DNA of 64,000 nt from Myxococcales bacterium (GCA_016709545.1 JADJMO010000015.1:1-64000), one strand, 5' to 3'; numbered from the stretch's first letter, positions 50,879 through 62,069 are shown. The notes: generated by a model not told the origin, from the sequence alone. Made by a program: numbers and translations.

Positions 50879-51657
50879 TGTTCCGCCTCATCGGGGTCAT
50901 CCACCTGCCGCCGCTGCCCGGCAGCCCGCGGAGCAAGCTCTCGCTCGCGCGCATCGCCGAGTCGGTGAAGGCCGACGCCCTCGCCCTGCGCCGCGCCCGC
51001 TACGACGCGGTGGTCGTCGAGAACTTCGGTGACGCCCCGTTCCTGCCCGGGCCCGTCGAGCCCGTGACGGTGGCCGCGATGACGGTCTGCGTCGCCGCCG
51101 CCGCCTCCACCGGGCTGCCCGTCGGCGTGAACGTGCTGCGCAACGACGTGAAGAGCGCGCTCGCCATCGCCGTCGCCACGGGGTCCGCGTTCGTCCGCGT
51201 GAACGTGCACGTCGGCGCCGTCGTCGCCGACCAGGGCCTCATCGAAGGCCGCGCCCACGAGACGCTGCGGCTCCGTCGCCTCTGGGGCGCCGAGTCGGTG
51301 CGCATCCTCGCCGACGTCGACGTGAAGCACGCCGCGCCGCTCGCGCCACGCCCCGTCGGTGACGTGGTGAAGGACACCCTGCTGCGCGGGCTCGCCGACG
51401 GCGTGATCGTCACCGGGGCAGCGACCGGCGCCAAGGTCGACGCCAAGGCCCTCCGCGCCACCGCCGACGCGGCCGCGGGAGCGCCGGTGCTGGTCGGGAG
51501 TGGCGCCACGCCCCACGACCTCGCGCGGCTTGCCGAGGCCGGCGCCACGGGGGTGATCGTCGGCTCGTGGCTGCGGCGGGGAGGTCGCGCGGGGGGCCCC
51601 ATCGACGCGGCCCGCGCGCGCACGTTCGCGACCGCCTTCCGCCGCGCGTTCTCGTAG
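50878..51657 (+). CDS. btpA: BtpA/SgcQ family TIM-barrel protein
   Basis: 259 residues. IGVIHLPPLPGSPRSKLSLA is the BtpA signature at the N-terminus. VVVENFGDAPFLPGP, VNVLRNDVKSALAIAVATGS, FVRVNVHVGAVVADQGLIEG, ADVDVKHAAP and GVIVGSWLRRGGRAGG are the barrel strands. In cyanobacteria BtpA helps stabilise photosystem I, while relatives such as SgcQ sit in sugar or nucleoside operons; the reaction is unknown. The start codon overlaps the gspN stop (TGATG), so it is the last gene of the secretion operon, though unrelated to secretion. Confidence 0.8.
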   Translation: MFRLIGVIHLPPLPGSPRSKLSLARIAESVKADALALRRARYDAVVVENFGDAPFLPGPVEPVTVAAMTVCVAAAASTGLPVGVNVLRNDVKSALAIAVATGSAFVRVNVHVGAVVADQGLIEGRAHETLRLRRLWGAESVRILADVDVKHAAPLAPRPVGDVVKDTLLRGLADGVIVTGAATGAKVDAKALRATADAAAGAPVLVGSGATPHDLARLAEAGATGVIVGSWLRRGGRAGGPIDAARARTFATAFRRAFS

Positions 51658-51698
51658 AGAACTGGGCCCGCCCCCGGGCTCTGGTCTACGGCACGGGC

Positions 51699-52124
51699 AT
51701 GCGTCGTCTGTTCGCGACCAGCGCGGCCTCCGGGCTGTTCTTCTGCGGCGTCGTCGCCATCGTCGGCGAGTCGGGCGCCAAGTCGTCGTACGACTCGCCG
51801 TACTCCTACCAGCAGACCTGGAACACGGCCCTGCGGCTCGTGCGGGTCGATCTCGGCTACAAGATCGTCGAGAAGGACGAGCAGGCCGGGTACATCCTGT
51901 TCGAGTACGGCGACAAGGGCGGCACCTCTTCGCTCGAGCTGCTCAAGACCGCGAACAGCGTGCGGGTCGTCTGCCAGATGCCGAAGTACCCGAGCTACCA
52001 CGAGGTCGTGGTGCTGGATCGTCTGACCAAGAAGCTCAAGGAAGAGCACGGCAACCCGCCCGAGAAGCCCAAGCCGAGCCCCGACACCGGCTTGCCCGAC
52101 ACGGCCGACGCGCCCACCGACTAG
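51699..52124 (+). CDS. Exported protein of unknown function
   Basis: 141 residues. A short signal or anchor (LFATSAASGLFFCGVVAIVG) leads to a small alpha/beta domain (YSYQQTWNTALRLVRVDLGY, KIVEKDEQAGYILFEY, VRVVCQMPKYPSYHEVVVLD) that resembles BamC-like folds in pattern only. The end is Pro/Asp-rich. I do not recognise a family. It follows btpA by 41 bases and converges with the channel gene, overlapping it by four bases. Confidence 0.65.
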   Translation: MRRLFATSAASGLFFCGVVAIVGESGAKSSYDSPYSYQQTWNTALRLVRVDLGYKIVEKDEQAGYILFEYGDKGGTSSLELLKTANSVRVVCQMPKYPSYHEVVVLDRLTKKLKEEHGNPPEKPKPSPDTGLPDTADAPTD

Positions 52125-53161
52125 CCCTCGTGCACGATCGCGCGTAACGCCTCCACGTCGCGCCGCTCGCCGAGGACGATCAGGGTCATGCCGGCGGAGA
52201 GCTGGCTGTCGGGCCCGGGGTTGTAGTGGAACGCGCCGTTCTTCTCGCGGGTCGCCACCACCAGCGCGTTGGTGCGCGGGCGGATCGGCGCGTCGCGGAG
52301 GCGCGCCCCGACCAGCCGTGAGTCGCTCGGGATCACGATCTCCTCGAGCCGCAGCGCGTGGTCGGTGCGGTGCATCTGGTCGAGGAACTCGACGACCTCG
52401 GGCCGCACGAGCTCCGAGGCCATGCGCCGTCCACCGATCGTGTTCGGGCTCACCACGGCGCTCGCCCCCGCGCGGCGCAGCTTCGCCTCGGCCTCGAGGT
52501 TGACGGCCTTGGCGACGATGCGCGCGGCCGGGTTGAGGGAGCGCGCCGACAGGGTCACGTAGAGGTTGTCGGCGTCGTCGGTGAGCGCCGCGACCACGCC
52601 GCCGGCGCGGTCGACGCCCGCGGCGAGGAGCGCGTGATCGTGGGTCGCGTTGCCCGAGACGAAGCGCATCTCGCCGTCGCACAGCTCGTCGGAGAGCTCC
52701 TTGAGCCGATGCTCGTCGCGGTCGATCACCACGAACGGACGACCGATGGCGCGGAGCTCCTCGATCACGTAGCGGCCGGTCGATCCACACCCCGCGATGA
52801 CCACGTGGCCACTCATCTTCTCGATGAGCTTCTGCATTCTATTCCTCCGAAATGCCTCGCCGATTGCGCCCTCGACGAGCAACGCGGTGATGTTCGCCTG
52901 GGCGAAGGCGACCGCGCCCACGCCGAGCATGATCACGAACACCGTGAAGCCCCGCGCCGAGGGGACCGAGTCAGTCCCGGGCAGCTCGCTGAACCCCACC
53001 GTGAAGATCGTGATCGCGGTCTGGTAGAAGCACTCGAAGAACGTCCACTTCCCGTGCCCGATGTGGTGGAGACCGACCGCTCCGATGCACCAGACCGTGA
53101 GGAGGAAGACGGCGGCTCCTGCTAGGCGCGATTGCCGTGGCGAAGACGCCCGATGCTCCAT
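52121..53161 (-). CDS. Potassium channel with RCK (TrkA-N/TrkA-C) domains
   Basis: 346 residues. Two membrane helices (GAAVFLLTVWCIGAVGLHHI and FTVFVIMLGVGAVAFAQANI) flank a pore loop (CFYQTAITIFTVGFSELPG) with filter TVGFS in place of TVGYG. The RCK N-domain has VVIAGCGSTGRYVIEELRAI, a Rossmann loop, then VVIDRDEHRLKELSD. The TrkA-C part follows (VIPSDSRLVGARLRDAPIRP). The layout is that of MthK-type ligand-gated K+ channels. Function as a K+ channel is likely; gating ligand unknown. Confidence 0.85.
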   Translation of the reverse strand: MEHRASSPRQSRLAGAAVFLLTVWCIGAVGLHHIGHGKWTFFECFYQTAITIFTVGFSELPGTDSVPSARGFTVFVIMLGVGAVAFAQANITALLVEGAIGEAFRRNRMQKLIEKMSGHVVIAGCGSTGRYVIEELRAIGRPFVVIDRDEHRLKELSDELCDGEMRFVSGNATHDHALLAAGVDRAGGVVAALTDDADNLYVTLSARSLNPAARIVAKAVNLEAEAKLRRAGASAVVSPNTIGGRRMASELVRPEVVEFLDQMHRTDHALRLEEIVIPSDSRLVGARLRDAPIRPRTNALVVATREKNGAFHYNPGPDSQLSAGMTLIVLGERRDVEALRAIVHEG

Positions 53162-53195
53162 GACGGTGCCGAGGGTAACCCAGCCACGGGTGGGT

Positions 53196-53253
53196 GGATC
53201 GCGTAGCCACGTTCGCGTCGCGGGCGCGAAGCCCGCTACGCGCCACGCGATCC
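53196..53253. repeat. 58-base imperfect palindrome upstream of the K+ channel gene
   Basis: GGATCGCGT at the left is the reverse complement of ACGCGATCC at the right; inside, GCGGGCGCGAAGCCCGC forms a second hairpin. It sits 35 bases upstream of the channel start and may be a REP-like element or a regulatory hairpin. Confidence 0.5.
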
Positions 53254-53374
53254 GGCTGCCAGGGCGGCGCACCGCGTCGATCGAGAACGTCGCGAAACCA
53301 TGGGTCGGTCCCCCGACGCTTTGACGTGCGTCACGCTCGCCGGCGTCGGCACGGCCCGTGCTGAACGAGTGCGC

Positions 53375-53551
53375 ATGTCGATGGAAGCACGCGTGGAGGA
53401 GCGGGACGCGCAGCGAGCTCGTGAGCTGGTGGCGAAGACCATCTATCGCGATCTCACCGAGGGTGGGTTCGACGAGCGCGACGTGATGGCGGTGGCGGGT
53501 GAGCTCCTCTCGCTGGTCGCCTCGGGCGTGCGCGCCCGTCGCGTCGATTGA
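53375..53551 (+). CDS. Small conserved-looking protein
   Basis: 58 residues from ATG (SMEARVEERDAQRARELVAK), fully helical and charged, ending LLSLVASGVRARRVD. Codon use fits the genome and no other frame here is as plausible. No known domain. It could be a small regulatory or structural protein; the neighbours do not say. Confidence 0.45.
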   Translation: MSMEARVEERDAQRARELVAKTIYRDLTEGGFDERDVMAVAGELLSLVASGVRARRVD

Positions 53552-53895
53552 ATCGGCAGCAGAGGACCGACGGAGGCCGCCGTCCGAGCTGGACGTGCGG
53601 ACACGTGCGCCGCAGGTTCCCTACACGTCGGTCGATGCCTCCGCCTGGAGGTTTGCTTCCGGCCGTGCGGCGTTTTCGTCCCGGTGCGGGAACGCCTCAC
53701 CCTGCTCCTTTGCCACGGCCCTTTGGCATCACCTTCTGGCCATTGTGCCCACCCACCACTTCCTTGACCGTAACGGCGCAGATCGGTAGCGTTTTTCTTG
53801 CGCCATTTCGCGCGAGTGGCTCTCGTTGCGCCCCGCTGCTCGGGTCGTGACGAAGCACTCCGTCTTCTCCACTGGAGCGTCAGGGACAACACGTC
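53552..53895. other. Intergenic stretch before the TPR gene
   Basis: About 340 bases without a supported gene. The composition is slightly lower in GC than the coding regions on either side. Apart from the promoter-like pair at 53764-53792, I see no hairpin, repeat or RNA gene. Confidence 0.5.
53764..53792 (+). promoter_or_regulatory. Weak sigma-70-like promoter for the TPR gene
   Basis: TTGACC, 17 bases, TAGCGT. The -35 element matches five of six positions, the -10 only three, and the spacing is ideal. It lies about 100 bases before the GTG of the TPR gene. Confidence 0.3.
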
Positions 53896-56595
53896 GTGGC
53901 CATCGACAAGGAGAAGACGCTCCAAGCCGCGCAGAAGGCGATCGAGAAGAAGAAGTACGACCTCGCCATCGAGGAGTACCGAAAGCTCGCGGCCGCTGAA
54001 CGCAGCGACCCGCGCTGGCTCCTCAAGATCGGCGACACGCAGCAGAAGAAGGGCGACGTCCTCGGGGCCATCGGCACCTACGAGGAGGTCGCGAAGTTCT
54101 ACTCCGCGCAGGGCTTCCACCTCAAGGCAGTGGCCGTCTACAACACGGTGCGCGACCTGCTGTCCAAGCAGCCCGCCACCGTCCAGACCAAATACGCCCA
54201 CGTCCCGGTCCGGCTCGCCGAGCTCTACGAGAAGCTCCAGCTCACGTCCGACGCGCTCGCGACGTGGGACATGATCGCCGACCGCTTCCAGAAGGAGGGG
54301 CGCGAGCGAGAGGCCGTCGAGGTCTACAAGCGGATCGTCTCGCTCGACCCTTCGAACCCTCTCGCCCACCTGCGCCTCGCGGAGGCCTTCTCTCGCATCA
54401 AGGACAACGACGGCGCGATCGCGGAGTTCGCCGCGACCGCCGAGCAGCTCACCGCGCAGAACCGCGTCGACGACGCCCTCAAGGTGTACGAGCGCCTGCT
54501 CCACCACCGACAGGAGCCGCGGTACGCGCGCCCCGCCGCCGAGCTGTACCTCGCGCGTGGCGGCCCGAACGACGGCGTGGCGGCGATCGCCAAGATCCAG
54601 GTCTGCCTCAAGAGCGACCCGAAGTCGGTGGAGCTCATCGCGCTGCTCGCGCGCGGGTTCGTGGCGATCGGCCAGAACGACAAGGCCGTCACCATCTACA
54701 AGGAGGCCGCCCGCCTCGCCGGCGAGCAGCAGAAGACCGACCTCCGCAAGGACATCGTCAAGCGCCTGCAGCACATCGCGCCCCAGGACGACGGGGTCAA
54801 GGCGCTGGCCTACGAGGTGTTGCAGGGTGGCAAGCCCGCGCAGCCGATGCCCCCGCGCGACCCGCGGCCCGACACCCAGCGCCAGGAGGCCATGCGTCAG
54901 GAGCCACCGCGCGAGCGGCAGGTCGGCGCAGCGCCGAGCTGGCTCACCAGCCAGGCCGAGGCGCAGCGCCGGCCAGAGGCGCAGCGCAGGCGCAGCCTGC
55001 CCGGCACCAGCTGGTCGCCCCAGCTACAAGACGACGTCGAGATGCTCGAGGTCGAAGAGGAGGACGACGACGCCGTCGAGTTCGAGGAGCGCGAGGCGGC
55101 CGAAGAGCTCACCGACATGAACCAGCCCTCGGTGCGCACGCGCGGCTCGCGCGTGGCCGAGGTGATCGCCAACGCGGACGCCTTCCGCAAGGTGAAGCTC
55201 TACGCCAAGGCCCTCACCACGCTGCGCATCGGGCTCGAGCTCGATCCGCGCAGCGTGCCGCTCCGCGAGCGCATCCGCGACGTCCTCATCGAGACGGGCG
55301 AGACCGACCAGGCCATCGCCGAGATGGTCAGCCTCTCTGCCATCCTCATCGAGGACGGAGACCTGCAGGGCGCCTACGACAACCTGGCCTGGGTGCTCGA
55401 GGCCGAGCCCGAGCACCAGCAGGCCTCGCAGCTGATGGACCAGGTGCAGGTCCTCTCGGGCAACGCGCCCGCGGCGGCCGCCGTCGACGACGAGCTGCTC
55501 GAGCGGGTCCCGATGCCGGTAGGCACGGGCGAGTTCGACAAGCTCGACGACGCGCGCTGTCTCACGCCGAGGGTGCAGGCCGGGCAAGGCCAGACCGTCT
55601 GCCGACCACGACCTCGACGAACCCGGACTCGACGAGGCACCGCGAGCCGAGGCTACGCGGCGCCCGCGGTGGAGCAGACCGCGCGCGGACGCACGCCCCC
55701 CGTCGAGGACATGGGACGCACGGGCGAGAGCGCCCTGCCCGCCTACGCGCTCGAGGACGAGGCGCCTCCCCCCGAGATCGCCTCGGACTACGCCACGGAA
55801 CCGGGCACTGGCTCGCCGTCTCCCGAGGTCGAGGCCGTGCTCGAGGAGGCCGACTTCTACGCGGCGCAGGGCGTCTTCGAGACCGCCCGCGAGACGATCG
55901 AAGACGCGCTCCGGTCGTCGCCGAACCACCCGTTGCTCGTCGAGAAGCTGCGCGAGATCGAGTCGCTCTCGCGCGCCAAGGACGAGGGCGTCACCTACCA
56001 GGGCCAGCTCCGCGGCCTGGACGATCGCGCGTTCGACATCGCCGCCTCGCTCGACGCGCTCGACGAGCTGGGACGCCCGGTCCCCTGCCGCCAAAGCGCG
56101 CGTCGCCGACCAGGTCGACGTCGACGAGGTGTTCGCCAAGTTCAAGCTCGGCGTCGCGCAGCAGATCGACCAGGGCGACAGCGCCACCCACTACGACCTC
56201 GGCCTTCGCCTACGACCAGATGATGCTGTTCGACGACGCCATCGGCGAGTTCCGCATCGCGGGCCGCGACCCGGGGCGGTTCGCGCTCTGTCAGAGCATG
56301 ATCGGCACGATCTTCGAGAAGCAGGGCAAGCTCGCCGAGGCGATCGACGCCTACAAGACGGGCCTCAAGTCGGAGCGCCTCGAGGCCGACGAGCAGCTCG
56401 CCCTGCTCTACCAGCTCGCCCTCGTGTGGGAGCAGAAGAAGAACCCGAAGGAAGCGGTCGCCTGCCTCAAGAAGCTGGTCGCCCTCTCGCCCTCTTACCG
56501 CGACGCGAGCGCTCGCTTGGCCAAGCTCTCGGGAGACAAGGACAGCGGCACGCGTCGCCGCGGCGATCTCGAGGACGACTTCGACGCGGCGTTAA
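53896..56595 (+). CDS. Large TPR protein, frameshifted at the 3' end
   Basis: About 900 residues from GTG. TPR units run from the start (KALEKKKYDLAIEEYRKLAA-like, DVLGAIGTYEEVAKFYSAQG, REREAVEVYKRIVSLDPSNP). A middle linker is Pro/Gln/Arg-rich with an acidic stretch (EVEEEDDDAVEFEEREAAEE), and TPRs resume after it (FRKVKLYAKALTTLRIGLEL). Two one-base gains, near 56095 and 56205, shift the end: VFAKFKLGVAQQIDQGDSAT, then AYDQMMLFDDAIGEFRIAGR. A third gain would restore the first frame, which stops at TAA 56593-56595; that is the listed end. Without it the frame runs on into the next gene. Role unknown, probably a scaffold. Confidence 0.75.
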
Positions 56596-56636
56596 AACAA
56601 GGAACGACGCCATGGGCTGGTCGCGCGGAAGGACAA

Positions 56637-57200
56637 ATGAAGCTCGCTGCTGGTGCTCTCGCCATCGCCCTGTGCGCCGTCGCTCCCGAGGCGCTCGCCA
56701 CCACGATCATCAAGGACCCGCACCCGCCGAAGTACTCGGTCGAGATCGAGCCGCACCTCTCGATCAACGCGAGCACGTTCAACGACTGGGGCTACTGGGG
56801 CTTCGGGCCGGGCGTGCGCTTCGGGATCCCGATCGCCGGGCCCGCGTTCATCCCCAAGATCAACGACTCGGTGGCCATCTCGTTCGGCGCCGAGCTCCTG
56901 CGGAGCTACCGGAAGTTCTGCGGCGCCGACACCTGCGACGACCGCGGCTACTGGGGCCTCTTCGTCCCCGTCGCCCTCCAGTGGAACTTCTGGCTGACCG
57001 ACAAGTGGAGCGCCTTCGGCGAGCCGGGGCTCGTCGTGCGCACCGCCTTCGAGGGGTGCAGCAAGTCCCAGGGGTGCGGCGGTCCGCCGGTGTACTTCGC
57101 CGGCTGGGTCGGCGCCCGCTACCATTTCAGCGACACGGTCAGCCTCACGATGCGGGTCGGGTTCCCCACCGGCTTCTCGATCGGCGTGTCGTTCTTCTGA
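56637..57200 (+). CDS. Outer-membrane-type beta protein, first of a tandem pair
   Basis: 187 residues. Signal peptide (LAAGALAIALCAVAPEALA), then alternating strands rich in Trp, Tyr and Phe: YSVEIEPHLSINASTFNDWG, VAISFGAELLRSY, GLFVPVALQWNFWLTDKWSA, then VSLTMRVGFPTGFSIGVSFF with the terminal Phe typical of outer-membrane barrels. Four cysteines may form two disulfides. AAGGA precedes the ATG. The next gene is its paralogue. Likely an outer-membrane barrel; cargo unknown. Confidence 0.7.
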   Translation: MKLAAGALAIALCAVAPEALATTIIKDPHPPKYSVEIEPHLSINASTFNDWGYWGFGPGVRFGIPIAGPAFIPKINDSVAISFGAELLRSYRKFCGADTCDDRGYWGLFVPVALQWNFWLTDKWSAFGEPGLVVRTAFEGCSKSQGCGGPPVYFAGWVGARYHFSDTVSLTMRVGFPTGFSIGVSFF

Positions 57201-57214
57201 TAGGCTCGGCCACG

Positions 57215-57997
57215 ATGCCGCCGCTCCCCAAGGCCCCACTCCTCGGGCTCGTCCTCTCGGCCCTCGCGCTGACCTCTTCTGCCACCCTCGACGCACGTGC
57301 GCAGGGCAAGGCCGACAAGAAAGAGGACGGCTCCAAGAAGGACGACGCGAAGAAGGACGACAGCGCCAAGAAGGACGACGCCAAGAAGGACGACGACGGG
57401 CCGAAGAAGAAGGACGACGACGACGACGACAAGCCCGCGCCGAAGGCCGAGCCGGCGCCGGAGCCCAAGCCCGATCCCAAGCCCGAGAAGAAGGGGCCGC
57501 CCCGCGCGCGCTGGCACCCGGACTACAGCATCGAGATCGAGGCGCACGGCACCGTGGCCGCGTTCGACACCTTCTTCGTGGGGCTCGGCGGCGGCATGCG
57601 GCTCACGATCCCGGTCGCGGACAACGCGCTGGTCAAGTCGATCGACGACGAGATCTCGCTCGGCATCGGCCTCGACATCGTCCGCTACGGTGCGTACAAG
57701 CCGATCAACACCTCGAGCAAGCCGGGCCTCGGCGTGCTCGCGTTCTACGTACCGGTGTCGCTGCAGTGGAACTTCTGGCTCGGGAGCCGCGCCACGTTCT
57801 TCCTCGAGCCGACCTTGATCTACCGCTACGCGACCTACATCGACGAGTGCAACAACTCGTACGGCAGCGCGTGCGCCGAGCGGACCAAGTTCCTCCCGAG
57901 CGGCTCGCTCGGCATGCGGTTCCGCTTCGCGAACCACATCGGCATGACCCTGCGCGTCGGCTGGCCGATGGCCAACCTCGGCCTCACGTGGCTCTAG
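57215..57997 (+). CDS. Outer-membrane-type beta protein, second of the pair, with a Lys/Asp repeat
   Basis: 260 residues. Signal peptide (LGLVLSALALTSSATLDARA), then a low-complexity Lys/Asp segment of about 45 residues (SKKDDAKKDDSAKKDDAKKD) and a Pro/Lys/Glu linker. The barrel-like part matches the preceding gene strand by strand: YSIEIEAHGTVAAFD, ISLGIGLDIVRYG, FYVPVSLQWNFWLGSRATFF, and MTLRVGWPMANLGLTWL at the end. The duplicates have diverged, so the event is not recent. The charged insert could bind peptidoglycan or polyanions. Confidence 0.7.
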   Translation: MPPLPKAPLLGLVLSALALTSSATLDARAQGKADKKEDGSKKDDAKKDDSAKKDDAKKDDDGPKKKDDDDDDKPAPKAEPAPEPKPDPKPEKKGPPRARWHPDYSIEIEAHGTVAAFDTFFVGLGGGMRLTIPVADNALVKSIDDEISLGIGLDIVRYGAYKPINTSSKPGLGVLAFYVPVSLQWNFWLGSRATFFLEPTLIYRYATYIDECNNSYGSACAERTKFLPSGSLGMRFRFANHIGMTLRVGWPMANLGLTWL

Positions 57998-58006
57998 GAT
58001 AGGGCT

Positions 58007-58552
58007 CTAGGCGTAGAGCCCGCGCGCGCGAGCATATTCCGAGACGCTCGCCGGCAAGAGCGGCGCGCCCGCCTCCCCCCGCGCGAGGGCCTCGCGGAGC
58101 GCCGTCGAAGACACGTCGGGCAACACGTTGGGGACCCCTTCGAGCGCGGGCGCCCCCACGCGGCCGAGGATCAGCGGCGGCGCGAGCGCGCGGACCCGTT
58201 CGGGGCGGGTCCAGCGGTCCATCTCGGCGATCACGTCGGCGCCCACCACGAGGCGCAGGCGCCAGTCGGGGTGCTGCGCGGCGAGGTGCTCGAGCGTGCG
58301 CACCGTGAGGCTCTCGCCGCCGAGATCGCGCTCCACGTCGGAGACCGACACCGCGGCGAGCGGCGCGAACGCCAGCCGACACATCGCGAGCCGGTCCTCG
58401 AACGACGCGAGCTCCTTGGCGAACGGGTGGCGGAAGCAGGGCACCACCAGCACCTCGTCCACCTCGCCGGTCGACAGGACGAAGGCTGCGCCGAGGACGT
58501 GCGCCACGTGCGGCGGGTTGAAGCTGCCCCCGAACACGGCCACCCGCTTCAT
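58007..58552 (-). CDS. nadD: Nicotinate-nucleotide adenylyltransferase
   Basis: 181 residues. Joins ATP and nicotinate mononucleotide to form deamido-NAD. The nucleotide-binding motif is VAVFGGSFNPPHVAHVLGAA with the two His of GxFxPxHxxH. RLVVGADVIAEMDRW is the substrate loop, and DVSSTALREALARGEA the second ATP motif (SSTxLR). It overlaps the upstream gene by four bases. Confidence 0.92.
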   Translation of the reverse strand: MKRVAVFGGSFNPPHVAHVLGAAFVLSTGEVDEVLVVPCFRHPFAKELASFEDRLAMCRLAFAPLAAVSVSDVERDLGGESLTVRTLEHLAAQHPDWRLRLVVGADVIAEMDRWTRPERVRALAPPLILGRVGAPALEGVPNVLPDVSSTALREALARGEAGAPLLPASVSEYARARGLYA

Positions 58553-59142
58553 CCGATGGCTCCTTGCACGCGCAGCTTGGCCGCGCGGGCCAGATCGAGC
58601 GCGGTGGACTGGACCTCGGCGCCGTCGGCCGTGAACAGCGTCAACGTGAGGCTCGATCCACCCGGTTCTTCGGCGAGCACCGCCACCCCCGCGGAGGCGC
58701 TCGGCGGGCCCGGCGCGACGAAGACGCGCGACCCCACGCGCCGCACCAGCGCTTCGCCACGGCCGAAGGCGATCACGCTGGCGGGGAGCAGGTCCTCCTC
58801 GTCGAGGTCGGTCTTGTCGGCGGCCAGGAGGACCACGCGGTCGAGCAGGATCTCGACGGCGCGACTCGCCCCCGAGAGCGAGTGCACGTTCAGGAGCTCC
58901 CGACGCGCGAGCTCGGCCGCGACGGCGCTCGCGAGGCGGGTCGCGTCCGCGTCGAGCACGGCCGCGGCCCGTTCGCGGAGAGAGCCTTCGGCATGGAGGA
59001 GCCCCACCCAGCCGGCGAGCACGTCGTCGAAGCCAGGATCCGAGGCCAGATAGACCACGCGGTCCGACAGACGCACCGCGGTGCGCAAGGCACGCGCGAG
59101 CGCTGCGAGATCTCCCGAGGCGCCTACCAGGCCCAGCCGCAC
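58549..59142 (-). CDS. Hypothetical Rossmann-like protein coupled to nadD
   Basis: 197 residues. LGLVGASGDLAALARALRTA resembles a Rossmann loop, followed by VVYLASDPGFDDVLAGWVGL; the rest alternates helices and strands (AVEILLDRVVLLAADKTDLD, VAVLAEEPGGSSLTLTLF). I do not recognise a family. The four-base overlap with nadD indicates co-translation, so a link to NAD metabolism or to a phosphoesterase-like step is possible but unproved. Confidence 0.6.
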   Translation of the reverse strand: MRLGLVGASGDLAALARALRTAVRLSDRVVYLASDPGFDDVLAGWVGLLHAEGSLRERAAAVLDADATRLASAVAAELARRELLNVHSLSGASRAVEILLDRVVLLAADKTDLDEEDLLPASVIAFGRGEALVRRVGSRVFVAPGPPSASAGVAVLAEEPGGSSLTLTLFTADGAEVQSTALDLARAAKLRVQGAIG

Positions 59143-59154
59143 ATCGTCACTCTA

Positions 59155-60266
59155 TCAGAGCGAACGCACAGGAAGCACGTCCGCTGGAAGCAGGCGCGTC
59201 CGCACCTTGCCGAGCCCCACCCCGCCGGCGCCGAACACGAGGATCCCGGGAGCCTCCTCGTCACGGTCCGCCACCAGGACCGTCGTCCCCACGGCCTCGA
59301 GGTCCCAGAACGCGTAGGTCGAGCGGCTCGCCCAGATCTTGCCGAGGGTGCCCTTGCCGCGTGGATCGAAGGCCACGACGCTGGTCGCATTGCCCTCGGC
59401 CCACGCACCCACGATGGCGACGCCAGAGTCGTCGGCGAGGATGGCGAAGGCGGTGACGAACCCAGCGAGCGACTCGCCCTCGAGGATCCGGGTGGCGGTC
59501 CGGGTGGCGAGGTCGACGCGCACGAGGCCGCTCGCCCGAGACATCGGTCTCGAAAGGGGCCCCCCCAGACACGAGACCCACAGCTCGTCCGCTCGGGACC
59601 CTGGCCGCAGCTCCCCGCTCGGATTGCAACACGGCAGCTCGAGGACCTTCTCGACGAGTCGGGTGCTCGGGTCGATGGCGACCAGGAACGGCGCGTCGAC
59701 CGGAGCGGCCTTGCCCTGCACGCGCGCGAGCACGGCGTAGAGGCGCCCCCCGACCAGCGCGAGCGCGTCCATCTCGGGCTTGCCGTCGACGTCCGCGAAC
59801 GCGGAGAGGTCCACCGTGCTGCGCGCCGTCGGGGGCCGATCGCGAGGAGGCTCGCCTCGCCGTAGCGGGTGACGAAGAGCGTCCCGTCGGCGCCGATCGC
59901 GAGGTCGTGCGGGTTCGCGCGCCCCGGCGGCTGGCCCGGGTCGAACACGTCCCACCGCGCGAGCTGCACGCCGAGCGCGTCGCGTTCGACGAGGGCGCCC
60001 TGGCGCCGCTGCAGCGAGAAGCGACGCACGCGACCCGTGCGCGGATCGGTGCGCGCGCGCAGCACGGTGTCGGGATCGAGGCCGAAGCCGTCGTGCCGGA
60101 GATAGGCGTGGGAGACGGGCGCCCATGCCTCGATCACCGCCGAGTCCTGCAGGGTCGACGACTCCGCGACGAGGAGGCCGAGCTCGTTCGGCAGGGCCGA
60201 GGCGTCGACCGTCGGCGGCGTGGCGGCGCACCCGAGCAAGGACAACGAAAGCCACGGCCAGCGCAC
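59155..60266 (-). CDS. Lipoprotein with beta-propeller-like repeats, one frameshift
   Basis: About 370 residues from GTG (RWPWLSLSLLGCAATPPTVD), with lipobox LLGC at the very start. The mature part reads PHDLAIGADGTLFVTRYGEA, then, after a shift near 59845 in a GGGGG run, FADVDGKPEMDALALVGGRL, GLVRVDLATRTATRILEGES and DDSGVAIVGAWAEGNATSVV. These are NHL/SMP-30-type propeller strands. It probably binds or monitors a ligand outside the cell. It lies 12 bases before the nadD-coupled gene. Confidence 0.7.
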
Positions 60267-60311
60267 CCGGGACCCGTAACGCAGCGCGCCGCGTCGCGCT
60301 AGAGTGCCCCC

Positions 60312-60685
60312 GTGGACGAATCCCGTCGGCGTTTGCTCATCCGGGGGCTCGGGGTGGCGCTGGTCGGCGTCGGCGCCTGGATCTTCGTGGTGCCCACCGT
60401 CCCGCGCGCGCAGACGCTCCGGTTCCACCTCGGCGTCGGGTCCACCAAGGTGCGGCGGGTCACCGCGCGCATCGCGCAGGGCGAGCGCTGGGACCGCGAG
60501 ACCACGTTCCAGTTCGCGAGCGGCGCACCCCCGAGCTTCGACTGGTCGTTCGAGCTGCCGAACGGCAAGGCGCGGGTCGAGATCGAGCTCCACACCCCGT
60601 CCTCGACGGCGGACCGCAAGTGGGAGATCCTGCTGGGCGGAGCGGAAGTGACAGTGGATCTCGTGGACACGATGCGAGGACTCCC

Positions 60686-60689
<4 letters not shown>
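60312..60689 (+). CDS. Small membrane-anchored protein of unknown function
   Basis: 125 residues from GTG. An Arg-rich start (DESRRRLLIRGLG) and one hydrophobic helix (VALVGVGAWIFVVPTVP) anchor a small beta domain (LRFHLGVGSTKVRRVTARIA, FDWSFELPNGKARVEIELHT). No family recognised. It overlaps the FHA activator start by four bases (GTGA), so the two are coupled. The promoter region is shared with the divergent lipoprotein gene, 45 bases between starts. Confidence 0.65.
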
Positions 60690-62051
<1,362 letters not shown>

Positions 62052-62069
62052 CCCAGGCTCGGAGGGCGG

